DNA of 64,000 nt from Bufo bufo (lineage: Eukaryota > Chordata > Amphibia > Anura > Bufonidae), in NCBI RefSeq assembly GCF_905171765.1, contig NC_053390.1, positions 209,627,359 to 209,691,358 of the forward strand, given 5' to 3'. Numbering within the stretch: the first letter of the stretch is position 1; the number at the start of each line of letters is the position of its first letter. Shown piece after piece: positions 48,121 through 58,641 of the stretch. A program made the position numbers and the translations under genes. The notes beneath the pieces were generated by a model. It was not told the origin of the DNA and did not search any database. It saw only the letters and a list, made by a program, of their open reading frames with translations.

Positions 48121-49303
48121 CACTGCTCAAAAAAATAAAGGGAACACAAAAATAACACATCCTAGATCTGAATTAATTAAATATTCTTCTGTTCTTTACA
48201 TAGTTAAATGTGCTGACAACAAAATCAAACAAAAAAAAAAAATGGAAATCAAATTTTTCAACCCATGGAGGTCTGGATTTGGAGTCACACTCAAAAATAA
48301 AGTGGAAAAACACACTACAGCCTTATCCAACTTTGATGTAATGTCCTTAAAACAAGTCAAAATGAGGCTCAGTAGTGTGTGTGGCCTCCACGTGCCTGTA
48401 TGACCTCCCTACAACGCCTGTGCATGCTCCTGATGAGGTGGCGGATGGTCTCCTGAGGGATCTCCTCCCAGACCTGGACTAAAGCATCTGCCAACTCCTG
48501 GACAGTCTGTGGTGCAACGTGACGTTGGTGGATAGAGCGAGACATGATGTCCCAGATGTGCTCAATTGGATTCAGGTCTGGGGAACGGGCGGGCCAGTCC
48601 ATAGCATCAATGCCTTCGTCTTGCAGGAACTGCTGACACACTCCAGTCACATGAGGTCTAGCATTGTCTTGCATTAGGAGGAACCCAGGGCCAACCACAC
48701 CAGCATATGGTCTCACAAGGGGTCTGAGGATCTTATCTCGGTACCTAACGGCAGTCAGGCTACCTCTGTGCAGCCCTCCAAAGAAATGCCACCCCACACC
48801 ATTACTGACCCAATGCCAAACCAGTCATGCTGGAGGATGTTGCAGGCAGCAGAACGTTCTCCACGGCGTCTCCAGACTCTGTCACGTCTGTCACATGTGC
48901 TCAGTGTGAACCTGCTTTCATCTGTGAAGAGCACAGGGCTCCAGTGGCGAATTTGCCAATCTTGGTGTTCTCTGGCAAATGCCAAACGTCCTGCACGGTG
49001 TTGGGCTGTAAGCACAACCCCCACCTGTGGACGTCGGGCCCTCATATCACCCTCATGGAGTCTGTTTCTGACCGTTTGAGCAGACACATGCACATTTGTG
49101 GCCTGCTGGAGGTCATTTATTGGGGGTGTCTTGCTAATTGCCTATAATTTCCACCTGTTGTCTATCCCATTTGCACAACAGCATGTGAAATTGATTGTCA
49201 CTCAGTGTTGCTTCCTAAGTGGACAGGTTGATTTCACAGAAGTGTGATTGACTTGGAGTTACATTGTGTTGTTTAAGTGTTCCCTTTATTTTTTTGAGCA
49301 GTG
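48121..49303 (-). mobile_element. Tc1-like element B (same family as 37065-38539)
   Basis: 1183 bp, ends CACTGCTCAAAAAAATAAAG and complement, TA at 48119-48120 and 49304-49305. It inserted into the transposase gene of element A. Confidence 0.96.
48369..49110 (-). pseudogene. Tc1-like transposase of element B, N-terminally deleted and frameshifted
   Basis: The first ~85 codons are gone; coding similarity begins at the [23 protein letters not shown] region. It has [18 protein letters not shown] and DLNPIEHIWD, so the three catalytic residues survive, with the normal Pro that the 37255 copy lacks. Frames change between 48755 and 48797, just after GGISLEG. It keeps a non-coding stretch near the 5' end (GACAATCAATTTCACATGC) that the 37065 copy has lost, so the two copies carry different deletions. 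Confidence 0.9.
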
Positions 49304-50309
49304 TATTTTTCTGCATTGATGGTGCCTTTCCAGACATGCAAGCTGCCCATGCCACACGCACTCATGCAACCCCATACCATCAGAGATGCAGGCTTCTGAA
49401 CTGAGCGTTGATAACAACTTGGGTTATCCTTGTCCTCTTTGGTCCGGATGACATGGCGTCCCAGATTTCCAAAAAGAACTTCGAATCGTGACTCGTCTGA
49501 CCACAGAACAGTCTTCCATTTTGCCACACTCCATTTTAAATGATCCCTGGCCCAGTGAAAACGCCTGAGCTTGTGGATCTTGCTTAGAAATGGCTTCTTC
49601 TTTGCACTGTAGAGTTTCAGCTGGCAACAGTGGATGGCACGGTGGATTGTGTTCACTGACAATGGTTACTGGAAGTATTCCTGAGCCCATTCTGTGATTT
49701 CCTTTACAGTAGCATTCCTGTTTGTGGTCCAGTGTCGTTTAAGGGCCCAGAGATCACGGGCATCCAGTATGGTTTTACGGCCTTGACCCTTACGCACAGA
49801 GATTGTTCCAGATTCTCTGAATCTTCGGATGATGTTTTGCACAGTTGACGATGATAGATGCAAAGTCTTTGCAATTTTTCGCTGGGTAACACCTTTCTGA
49901 TATTGCTCCACTATCTTTCTGCGCAACTTTGTGGGAATTGGTGATCCTCTACCCATTTTAGCTTCTGAGAGACACTGCCACTCTGAGAAGCTCTTTTTAT
50001 ACCCAATCATGTTGCCAATTGACCTAATTAGTGTTAATTGGTCTTCCAGCTCTTCGTTATGCTCAAATTTACTTTTTCCAGCCTCTTATTGCTACTTGTC
50101 CCAACTTTTTTGGGATTTGTTGACACCGTGAAAATTGGAATCAACGTATTTTTCCTTTAAAATGATACATTTACTCAGATTAAACGTTTGATCTGTCATC
50201 TATGTTCTATTACAAATAAAATATTGACATTTGCCATCTCCACATCATTGCATTCAGTTTTTATTCACAATTTGTTTAGTGTCCCAACTTTTTTGGAATC
50301 CGGTTTGTA

Positions 50310-51185
50310 TTTGTTTGTAAGTTACGTTGGCACAATTTTCTTTTAAATAATGACAGACGAAAATGCGTTGACCAAGGTATCCCAGCTGACTTATTACCGG
50401 ATGTACAGTTATTACAGAGTTTAGCTGATGAGTCCATTTACTCTGAAGGGGAAGGTCCCTTTACCTCATTAAGGAATAAGAGCAAAAATATGCCCCCAGT
50501 GACCGATATTTCGTGCCTAGATGTTTTCTTACAGCTTGTCTCTGAAGACCTTAGGGGACTATCTCCACCTCGTCGTACTCCTAATTATACCAGGGAGGAA
50601 TGGGGGCAGTGATCTCTCTAAGGGATGATCCCGCCATCATTATCAAACCCTCCGATAAAGGGGGCAACATTGTGGTTATGAATCGGTTGGATTATCAAAC
50701 AATGTGTGCTCAGATTCTCCGTGACAGAGGTACCTATGCGACCTTGACCACAAATACCACCGATTCATACCTACTTGAACTTAAGAGACTCTTGACAGAT
50801 GCCATACAAAAATAAATTAATTTCTAAGGAGTAGTATGATTTTCTTTATCCCAATCTCCCCGTAACTGCGACATTCTACAGTCTGCCAAAGATCAGAATG
50901 GACAGCGTCATTATCGAAAAACATTTAATGCTGGCGAGCATTGACGTGGAGGCATTGTATTCTTCAATCCCCCACGAGTTTGGTTTAAGAGCAGTCCAAC
51001 ACTTTTCGAGTATGAGGGGACAGCAGTACTCCCAGCACAATGACTTTGCTCACATACAATTTATTTCTTTTTAACGGTAGGATTTACCACCAGCTCAGGG
51101 GTACAGCAATGGGCTATTCTTGTTCGCCATCTTATGCCAACCTTATGCCAACCTGCTCCAATGGGCTAGTGGGAATCCACCTTAG
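50310..51185 (+). pseudogene. PLE protein, reverse transcriptase N-terminal half
   Basis: Resumes right after the Tc1-like element with CKLRWHNFLLNN. It then has a frame change near 50605, IIKPSDKGGNIVVMNRLDYQ (RT1-like), a stop near 50812, FYSLPK, LASIDVEALYSSIPHE (the first catalytic Asp motif) and QLRGTAMGYSCSPSYAN. It ends where the CR1 begins. At least two frame or stop lesions. Confidence 0.85.
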
Positions 51186-52382
51186 CCTTTAGTGAGACCA
51201 CCTGGTCAAGTTAAAGAACTAGATGATCTACTAGTTGAAGAAATAGCTAAAATGACAATGAAAGGAGAAGTTATCATTATGGGAGATTTCAATCTTCCAG
51301 ATATAAACTGGAAAAACAAAATAGCAAGTTCTACCAGGAGTACAGATATTCTAAATTCCCTACTGGGGTTATCTCTACAACAAGTGGTTGAGGAGCCAAC
51401 CCGGAGGGAGGCCATTTTGGATTTGGTATTCACAAATGGGGATTCGGTATATGATGTCATTGTAGGCGAAACCTTGGGATCTAGTGATCACCAGTCAGTG
51501 TGGTTTAATATAAGAACTGTGAAAGAGTCCTACCACACAAAAACAAAAGTTTTAGATTTTAGAAAAACAGACTTTTCAAAAATGAAATTAGTCATAAATG
51601 AGTCCTTATCAGACTGGAACGGATTACATGGAGTCCAGGAGAAATGGGACTACTTAAAAGGTGCATTATTGAAGGCAACAGAAAATTGCATTAGACTTGT
51701 CAGTAAAAGCAAAAAAAGGAAGAGACCACTGTGGTACTCAGCAGAAGTGGCCCAAATCATTAAAAATAAAAAGCTAGTATTTTGTAATTACAAAAAAAAC
51801 CAGAGCAATGAAGATAAGGAAATCTACAAGATTAGGCAGAAAGAGGCCAAGAAAGTTATAAGAACTTCTAAAGCGCAGGCAGAAGAAAAACTAGCTCAGT
51901 CTATGAAAAAAGGGGATAAGACATTCTTCAGATATATAAATGAAAAAAGGAAATTAAAACAAGGAATAACTAAATTAAAAACAAAGGACGGAAGGTATGT
52001 AGAAGAGAATAAAGGGCTAGCCGACTGCCTTAATGAATACTTCTGTTCAGTTTTTACAAAAGAAAAAGAAGGAGAAGGACCTCCACTAGAAAGGATGACT
52101 AATAAATCGTTTGATGCATGTGTCTTTACAGAGGAAGATGTTCTAAGTTTGCTGTCTAAAGTGAAGACAAATAAGTCACAGGGGCCTGATGAGATACACC
52201 CAAAATTATTAAAAGAGCTTAGTGGTGAGCTGGCAAAACCGTTAACAGATTTATTTAACCAATCATTAGTAACAGGAGTCGTCCCGGAAGATTGGAAATT
52301 GGCAAATGTCGTGCCCATTCACAAGAAAGGTAGTAGGGAGGAATCGAGCAACTATAGACCAGTGAGTCTGACATCCATAGTA

Positions 52383-52602
52383 ATGGAAAGAAAATCCCAG
52401 CAGACGTGTCTTCAATGCTTGTGAAGTTTTATTGCATGTAACAATATGTCCATAGAAAGGACGCGTTTCGGCTCAATTGCCTTTCTCAACAGATAAATAT
52501 ACATGGTCAGCAGCTCATATATATATACACATATCAATGATTAAAGAAAGGAACCTCCCAGTGACGTAAACGCCCAAAATAGGGGCGGTACATGCATAGT
52601 CA
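52383..52602 (-). mobile_element. 220-bp retroposed PLE-like tail with 14-bp duplication
   Basis: Flanked by TGACATCCATAGTA at 52369-52382 and 52603-52616. On the minus strand it contains a hammerhead-like core followed by AATAAAAC. Only a short 3'-end-like piece is present, as in 5'-truncated retroposition. Confidence 0.88.
52455..52492 (-). ncRNA. Hammerhead-ribozyme-like motif
   Basis: Minus strand: CTGTTGA (52492-52486; one change from CTGATGA), stem II GGC...GCC, GAAAC (52469-52465), tiny stem III AC-GC-GT and C at the cleavage site. The layout matches minimal PLE hammerheads, but the core A to T change should impair activity. Confidence 0.55.
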
Positions 52603-53951
52603 TGACATCCATAGTAGGCAAATTAATGGAAACCCTATTAAAGGATAGGATTGTGGAACATCTAAAATCCCATGGATTGCAAGATAAAAAACAACATGGG
52701 TTTACTTCAGGGAGATCATGTCAAACAAATCTTATAGATTTTTTTGACTGGGTGACTAAAATAATAGACGGTGGAGGTGCAGTAGACATCGCATATCTAG
52801 ATTTTAGTAAGGCTTTTGACACTGTCCCACATAGAAGACTTATCAATAAACTGCAGTCATTGAGCATGGACTCCCATATTGTTGAGTGGATTAGGCAGTG
52901 GCTGAGTGACAGACAGCAGAGGGTTGTAGTCAATGGAGAACATTCAAAACAAGGTCATGTTACCAGTGGGGTTCCACAGGGATCTGTACTGGGACCAATT
53001 TTGTTTAATATCTTCATAAGTGATATTGCAAAAGGCCTCGATGGTAAGGTTTGTCTTTTTGCTGATGACACAAAGATATGTAACAGGGTTGATGTTCCTG
53101 GAGGGAAACGCCAAATGGAAAAGGATTTAGGAAAACTAGAAGAATGGTCAGAACTCTGGCAACTGAAATTTAATGTGGATAAGTGCAAGATAATGCACCT
53201 GGGGCGTAAAAACCCAAGGGTAGAATATAGAATATTTGACACAGTCCTGACCTCAGTATCTGAGGAAAGGGATTTAGGAGTAATTATTTCAGAAGACTTA
53301 AAGGTGGGAAGACAATGTAATAGGGCAGCACGAAATGCCAGCAGAATGCTTGGATGTATAGGGAGAGGTATAAGCAGTAGAAAGAGTGAAGTGCTTATGC
53401 CGCTGTACAGAACACTGGTGAGACCTCACTTGGAGTATTGTGCGCAGTACTGGAGGCCATATCTCCAGAAGGATATAGATACTCTAGAGAGAGTTCAGAG
53501 AAGAGCTACTAAACTAGTACATGGATTGCAGGATAAAACTTACCAGGAAAGGTTAAAGGACCTTAATATGTATAGCTTGGAAGAAAGAAGAGACAGAGGG
53601 GATATGATAGAAACTTTTAAATACATAAAGGGAATCAACTCGGTAAAGGAGGAGAGCATATTTAAAAGAAGAAAAACTACCACAAGAGGACACAGTTTTA
53701 AATTAGAGGGGCAAAGGTTTAAAAGTAATATAAGGAAGTATTACTTTACTGAGAGAGTAGTGGATACATGGAATAGCCTTCCTGCAGAAGTGGTAGCTGC
53801 AAATACAGTGAAGGAGTTTAAGCATGCATGGGATAGGCATAAGGCTATCCTTCATATAAGATAGGGCCAGGGACTATTAATAGGATTCAGATATATTGGG
53901 CAGACTAGATGGGCCAAATGGTTCTTATCTGCCGACACATTCTATGTTTCT

Positions 53952-54617
53952 ATGTCGTCGAGTACTGGGGCCATTCTGCTGTGGGCCCGGTACATCGACG
54001 ACATATTCATCAACTGGAATGATTCCAGATTAGCCTTCACACAATTTGTTAAAAAACTCAACTGTAATGAAATTGGCTTAAAATTCACCTACGAAGTGGA
54101 CCCACACTCTCTACCATTTACGGACATTTGCATTTCTAGAGGTCAATCGGATGAATTGTGCACTACAATTTACAGAAAACCCACCTCTACAAATTCAGTT
54201 TTACATTGGTCCAGTAGTCACCCCACCCCTCTTAAAAAGGGAATCACGGGAGCGCAGTACCTGCAGGTACGCCGTAACGGCTCTGAAAATCGAGAGTTTT
54301 TGAAACAGGCTCAGGACCTTAGGGAAAGGTTTCGTTCTAGAGGTTACCCAGACCTAGTGCTGCAACAGGCATTTCAGAGGGCCAGATCCACATCCCGTAC
54401 AGATCTTCTGACTCCCAAGGAAGAAAAACGAGGGGATCAAAAGATCTGCATGATGGGCACTTTTGATGGGATGTCTGATAAAGTTAGAGATATCCTAAAA
54501 AAACACTGGTCAATCCTCCTCATAGACCCTCATATCCGTGAGACTGTACATAGTTACCCACAAATAAAATTCAGGAGGGGTCAAAGTCTCAGGGATATCC
54601 TGGTACGCAGCCATTAA
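53952..54617 (+). pseudogene. PLE reverse transcriptase, catalytic YIDD to C-terminal half
   Basis: Opens just before LLWARYIDDIFINWNDSRL, the PLE form of the catalytic Asp-Asp motif. It continues with SLPFTDICI, TIYRKPTSTNSVLHWSSSHP, QAFQRARSTSR and HSYPQIKFRRGQSLRDILV, the usual order of PLE thumb and linker motifs. The stop at 54615-54617 separates it from the endonuclease frame, so the joint protein is broken here. The segment itself is free of other lesions. Confidence 0.9.
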
Positions 54618-54689
54618 TCTCCAGGTCCTACATCTGGTACCTGGTTGGACGGTAAGGTTTCAGGTGCAGCGGGTGTGTTGCATGTGGCA

Positions 54690-55085
54690 AAATGAGAACG
54701 TCTAAGACATTTTTTAGTACCAACATACAACGAACCTACCATATTCGTGACTTCATCACCTGCCGTAGCTTTGGTGTGATCTATAAGATCACCTGTGATT
54801 GCAAAATGGAGTACATAGGTAAAACGAAGAGGGAACTACGTAGACGTGTTAGTGAACACCTTGGTGATATAGCCAACAAGAGAGACACAGTAGTGTCGAG
54901 ACATGTGCATGAATGTCACCGAGGTGATCCGCGATGTCGTTGACATTGAACTGGTTAAACCACCAATCAGAAGGGGCGACTGGGACCGACTTCTTCTGCA
55001 ACGCGAGACACGCTGGATTTTTCTACTACATACGGTCTCACCCACTGGACCTAATGAGCAGCTGAACTTTAGCTGCTTTATTTGA
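54690..55085 (+). pseudogene. PLE GIY-YIG endonuclease domain
   Basis: FGVIYKITCDCKMEYIGKTK contains the IYK and YIGKT signature pair, followed by RELRRRVSEHL and VVSRHVHE. A frame change at about 54925-54943 precedes the C-terminal piece (LLLQRETRWIFLLHT ... NEQLNFSCF, to 55085). This endonuclease nicks the target in canonical PLEs. Confidence 0.9.
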
Positions 55086-56304
55086 ATATCCCCAGGCTAC
55101 ATCGCCTTTCATATGTAATTTATCCCAAGTTGATAGAGCGCCCTTTGGGATTGATCTATATCCTAATCTGCGCTCTTCATTTGGTACCTCTCCCTAGTTT
55201 ATTTACTTATTTGTTTATTTATTTATTTATCTGTTGTGGTCGCAATCTAAATATCGATCTAATCAATGGCCTCTAATACATGTATAATTGGCATGTTTCT
55301 GATTCTCCAGATCCAGATTCCAATTTCCATTTATGCTACAAATGCCCTTCTTTACATTACATGGCCCCGACTGGGACCGTGTAGGAGTTGGTTGCTGGGG
55401 ACGCACCCTGGTTGCCCAGCAACTCGACTCACTATTGGCGGTACCGCTGTCCATGCTGTCTGACGTGTTGACACGATCACATCATAGTGGCGTCATCACA
55501 TCATGAACCCTATGGGTAAGCTGTGGGTAAGCAGTTAAAAGCTGGCGCTTCTGACAGCAATGGCGCCATCCATTGCCTGCGGCTGTCATCATGCCTCGTG
55601 TTTGAGAAGTCAGGGAGTTTTATCTAGCTCTCCCTGTACCCTTTCTCCTTACATCTATTGGGTGGTGAGGTGTGTTATAACTGGTATCACCTCTCCATCC
55701 ACAGAGGGAACAATTTATCACACCGTTGACTGCGTGGGGCTATTGTTTATATAGCCCCACTGCAATCTTATCTTGTCTTGTTAGTTGCCTAAAATATCCT
55801 GATGATTCCCCTGATGAGTGAATACGAAACGTGCATGTAGGGATTGGGATTAGGATTGGGTTGTATCAGGGCCAGCGAACAGGGAAAGGTTCCAGACGGG
55901 GTCGCCCTTTTAAGGACGAGTGCCCTGTGGTTGAGGCTGCTCTAATATCTAGAAATTAGCGTCATTCCAACACAGGTCTACAGGTCTACAAAAGGGATAG
56001 AATAGACCCCAAATCCCTACAGGTATCACAGTATAAATTCTTCTCTAAGTGGACGCATTGATACTTATTTGGATACTGGCCGCACACTGGATCCTGACGA
56101 CAGAGTGATAGGAACAAGGTTTTCCATATCAAGTGCCGCCGTGCACTAAGTTTCCTATCCATGAGAATATCTATGTGTGCTATTTTGATTTATCCTATTA
56201 TCATATGGCCTATTTTATTGATGTAAATATTAAAAGTTATGTTTATGTTATATTAAAGTTATGTTTTAGCTTAACAATTGATCACTGTTCTCAGGGGCTA
56301 CTTT
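55010..56304 (+). repeat. PLE right arm / 3' end
   Basis: Inverted relative to 46122-47060 and about 400 bp longer. It contains the hammerhead-like core at 55811-55830 and a local duplication of AAAGTTATGTTT (about 56230-56266). Confidence 0.85.
55804..55842 (+). ncRNA. Hammerhead-ribozyme core in PLE arm
   Basis: CTGATGA (55811-55817) is perfect, followed by GTGAATAC (a two-base-pair stem II) and GAAAC (55826-55830). The following bases GTGCAT do not give the GT-H end expected for the tiny stem III, so cleavage may be lost. PLEs are known to carry minimal hammerheads at this kind of location. Confidence 0.6.
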
Positions 56305-56505
56305 GACTTTTTCCCAGTGACTTTAATTAGTGATATTTTCCTTTTGAGGTATTTTTACAAACATACTTGCACAAGCCCATAAACACAGTGCCAATATTCT
56401 TTTGCAAAAGATCCCAACCCAGAGATACCTAAATGGGTGAAATACACACTACAAGCAAAAAAAAAAACACAAAGGCAGTCAGTGGAAGGGCAGAAACCAG
56501 TATTA

Positions 56506-56991
56506 GGCTACTTCCACACTCGCGTTTTGTGCGGATCTGTCTTGTATCTGTAAAGACGGATCCGCACCAATAATGCAAACGCTTGTATCCGTTAATAACG
56601 GATCCATTTGCATTATTCATTCAAAAAAAAGTCTAAGTAAAAACGAATCCGTCTTGACTTACACTGAAAGTCAATGGGGGACGGATCCGTTTTCAATTGC
56701 ACCATATTGTGTCAGTGAAAAACGGATCCATCCCCATTGACTTACATTGTAAGTCTAGACGGATCTGTTTGGCTGCTCATAGTCAGACGGCCACCAAAAT
56801 GCTGCAAGCTGCGTTTTAGTGACCGTCTAAAAAGCGCAACGGAGGCCAAACGCAGCCAAATTCATCCATTCTGAACGGATCCTTATCCATTCAGAATGCA
56901 TTGGGGCTTAACTGATCCGTTTTGGGCCGCTTGTGAGAGCCCTGAAACGGATCTCACAAGCGGACCCAGAAACGTCAGTGTGAAAGTAGCC
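56506..56991. mobile_element. Harbinger-type MITE (GGCTACTTTCACAC family)
   Basis: 486 bp, flanked by TTA at 56503-56505 and 56992-56994. Ends GGCTACTTCCACACTCGCG and GTGTGAAAGTAGCC. Confidence 0.92.
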
Positions 56992-57243
56992 TTAGCAAGA
57001 AACACAATAAAAGAGACATATACAGAATAAGGGCTCAGGGGGACATATTGCTGTGCAAAATGTGAGCAAATTGCAAGTTGGGAAACCCAAACCCTGCATC
57101 TAAATGAAAGAATTTCAACACGGAGATACCTTGACAATATGAAAAGGAGTTTGCTTCTCATTGTGCGGGCACTCGATTAGGGTAGATGGGCGGAGGCTGT
57201 TAGTATGGAGAACCAGAAAAGTGAGGTAGCTAGCTGAGAAACA

Positions 57244-57450
57244 TTCACACGACCGTATTCTGTACTCCGCATGTTATCCACAGTTTTGCGGATAACATGC
57301 GGACCCATTCACTTCTATGGTGTGTAAAAAGCAGGCGGACAGCACACCGTGTGCAGTCCGCATCCGTGTTTCCATGCCGTGGCTCCGCAAAACAAAACGT
57401 CAATGTCCTATAGTTGTCCGCAAAAAAAAGTTCAGTGGACCCATAAAAGT
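57244..57450. mobile_element. Fragment related to the GGCCTCATGCACACGAC MITE
   Basis: CATTCACACGACCGTATTCTG start and internal CCGCAAAACAAAACG and GCGGATAACATGCGG hairpin. The right end is not found. Bases 56995-57243 and 57451-57965 contain no recognisable gene; a local duplication of GGTTTATGTTGTGTAGCAT lies at 57774-57826. Confidence 0.55.
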
Positions 57451-57967
57451 CGAAATATTTCCGTATGTAATCCAAATTTATGCGGAACCATGTCTGCAAT
57501 TTTATTGACCCTGCCCCAAATAAAAATTGATACTTTATCAGACTATCAAGTCTAGACAAAATCAGGCAGAGAAAGTCCATTTTTTCAGTTGGCAGACATG
57601 GCTTTCTCTGTAGAGCGTATGATTGTGCTCATCCAGGAGAGAGTTGAGTTGTGGGACACATGTTCTGAATTGTACCATGACCGTGTCCGTAAGGATAGGT
57701 CGTGGTACCAAGTTGCATAAAACCTGATGCCCGACGAGTGGGCAAAGGGAAATGCCAAAGTACATAAAGTAGGGGTTTATGTTGTGTAGCATACACAACA
57801 TAAATAGGGTTTATGTTGTGTAGCATGTGCAGGATGCCTAGGTAGAAGTTTGCAAACTTCTCTGAGCATCCTGCTCTCATTTTCTAAGTGCACAATCAAT
57901 TATTTTTATTTTTTTTTCACAAAAAAAATCTTTTACTAGTTGTAAAATTATTATTATTTTTTTATTC

Positions 57968-58620
57968 CTAGTCAAAATTCGAAAAAACATCCCGTAAAGG
58001 CAAAAGATTGTGGTGGAAAGAAAAAAAAAACAACATCTGTACACACAGCAGCTCCAATTTTTGAGGCCTATCTTTGAGTTGAGACCGTAAGTTGTAATTT
58101 TGTTTATCTTTTTGGATTATGCAATTACAAATTGCCAATCCACAAAAATGTATTTCAATTCTTTTTATTTTCTTATAAAGGACCGTTGACAGCCTCGAAG
58201 ATGACCCTGCAGCAAGTCACCAGTCTGCCAAAAGCACTCTGGTAATGTCACCACAGGAGCCCTCCTCTCCAGCCCACACTCAATGGCAGCAACACCACCA
58301 GCAGAGATTTTGACAACACTCGAGGTCCCGTATCCACCGGCTGACATTACCAGAAGGGCTACAAAGCGTAAAAGGGGTCCTCCTCAGCTTGTTTCGGGAT
58401 CAAGTACTTGAGACCTGATTGACAGTCAGGTTCTCGAGTATTTAGCACAAAACAGGCCTGTGTGTCAGGAGGACAGCATTATGCTGGGCCTGGGGCCTTT
58501 TTTATAAAGGGTACCCAGATCCAGACAGCATATGTGCGTGGCTTCATTGACTGCTCTTCTGGAGCTATTTGCTGGCTCAACTTTGCCTATGCATGTCTTC
58601 AACTACCTCAATGATGCAAG
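57968..58620 (+). pseudogene. Possible MADF/BESS-type protein relic (Harbinger accessory ORF)
   Basis: From about 58410 the plus strand encodes LIDSQVLEYLAQNRPVCQED followed by SIMLGLGPFF, similar in pattern to the BESS region of the Myb/MADF proteins that accompany PIF/Harbinger transposases. Upstream, VDSLEDDPAASHQSAK fits a linker. A GTAAGT at 58087 and a TTATAAAG near 58174-58181 could be intron borders. Several frame changes. Tentative. Confidence 0.35.
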
Positions 58621-58641
58621 GAAACAATTGCATCAACCAGC

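Larger units (their letters stand above)
47749..49956 (-). pseudogene. Tc1-like transposase of element A, split
   Basis: Starts MGRGSPIPTKLRRKIVEQYQ (49956). The HTH pair (KIAKTLHLSSSTVQNIIRRF) is intact. An in-frame TAA lies at 49668-49666, after which the frame continues with SVNTIHRAI and the first Asp (WSDESRFEV). It is then broken by element B. Past the insertion it resumes with FQQDNARPH and DLSPIENIW (34 residues between Asp and Glu) and ends near 47749 at GDATQW. Two lesions: one stop and one insertion. Confidence 0.92.
47529..50307 (-). mobile_element. Tc1-like element A, interrupted by element B
   Basis: Ends CAAACCGGATTCCAAAAAAG...CTTTTTTGGAATCCGGTTTG, flanked by TA at 47527-47528 and 50308-50309. 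Without the nested copy it is about 1.6 kb. Confidence 0.96.
51192..53864 (+). pseudogene. CR1 ORF2 (endonuclease-reverse transcriptase), split by one insertion
   Basis: Endonuclease part: IIMGDFNLPDINW (51276) and SSDHQSVWFN (51480). Reverse transcriptase: KSQGPDEIHPKLLKEL, SSNYRPVSLTS, then after the insertion HGFTSGRSCQTNL, LDFSKAFDTVPH (first catalytic Asp), GVPQGSVLGP, and FADDT (~53060). The C-terminal domain has the HLEYCAQYW and ERRDRGDMI blocks. Apart from the insertion (52383-52616 including one duplication copy, 234 bp) no stop or frameshift is seen over about 812 codons, so the copy is young. The N-terminal part of the endonuclease and ORF1 are missing. Confidence 0.92.
51187..53944 (+). 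mobile_element. CR1-like LINE, 5'-truncated
   Basis: Begins in the endonuclease domain and ends in CATTCTATGTTTCTATG, the 3'-terminal simple repeat of CR1 elements. It splits the PLE reverse transcriptase between its GTAMG and YIDD motifs. No clear target duplication. Confidence 0.9.
46122..56304 (+). mobile_element. Penelope-like element (PLE) with inverted terminal arms and nested insertions
   Basis: A plus-strand PLE frame (47066-47528, 50310-51185, 53945-55085) lies between inverted arms 46122-47060 and about 55010-56304. PLE identity rests on the DKGGNIVV and DVEALYSSIP reverse transcriptase motifs, ARYIDDIF, a C-terminal GIY-YIG endonuclease and the terminal NEQLNFSCF motif. Insertions: Tc1-like 47529-50307 (itself containing 48121-49303) and CR1 LINE 51187-53944 (itself containing 52383-52602). 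Confidence 0.9.

Noticed and set aside
48768..49147. Plus-strand open frames of about 100 codons
   Set aside because: They are antisense to the Tc1-like transposase of element B; similar antisense frames appear opposite the 37255 copy.
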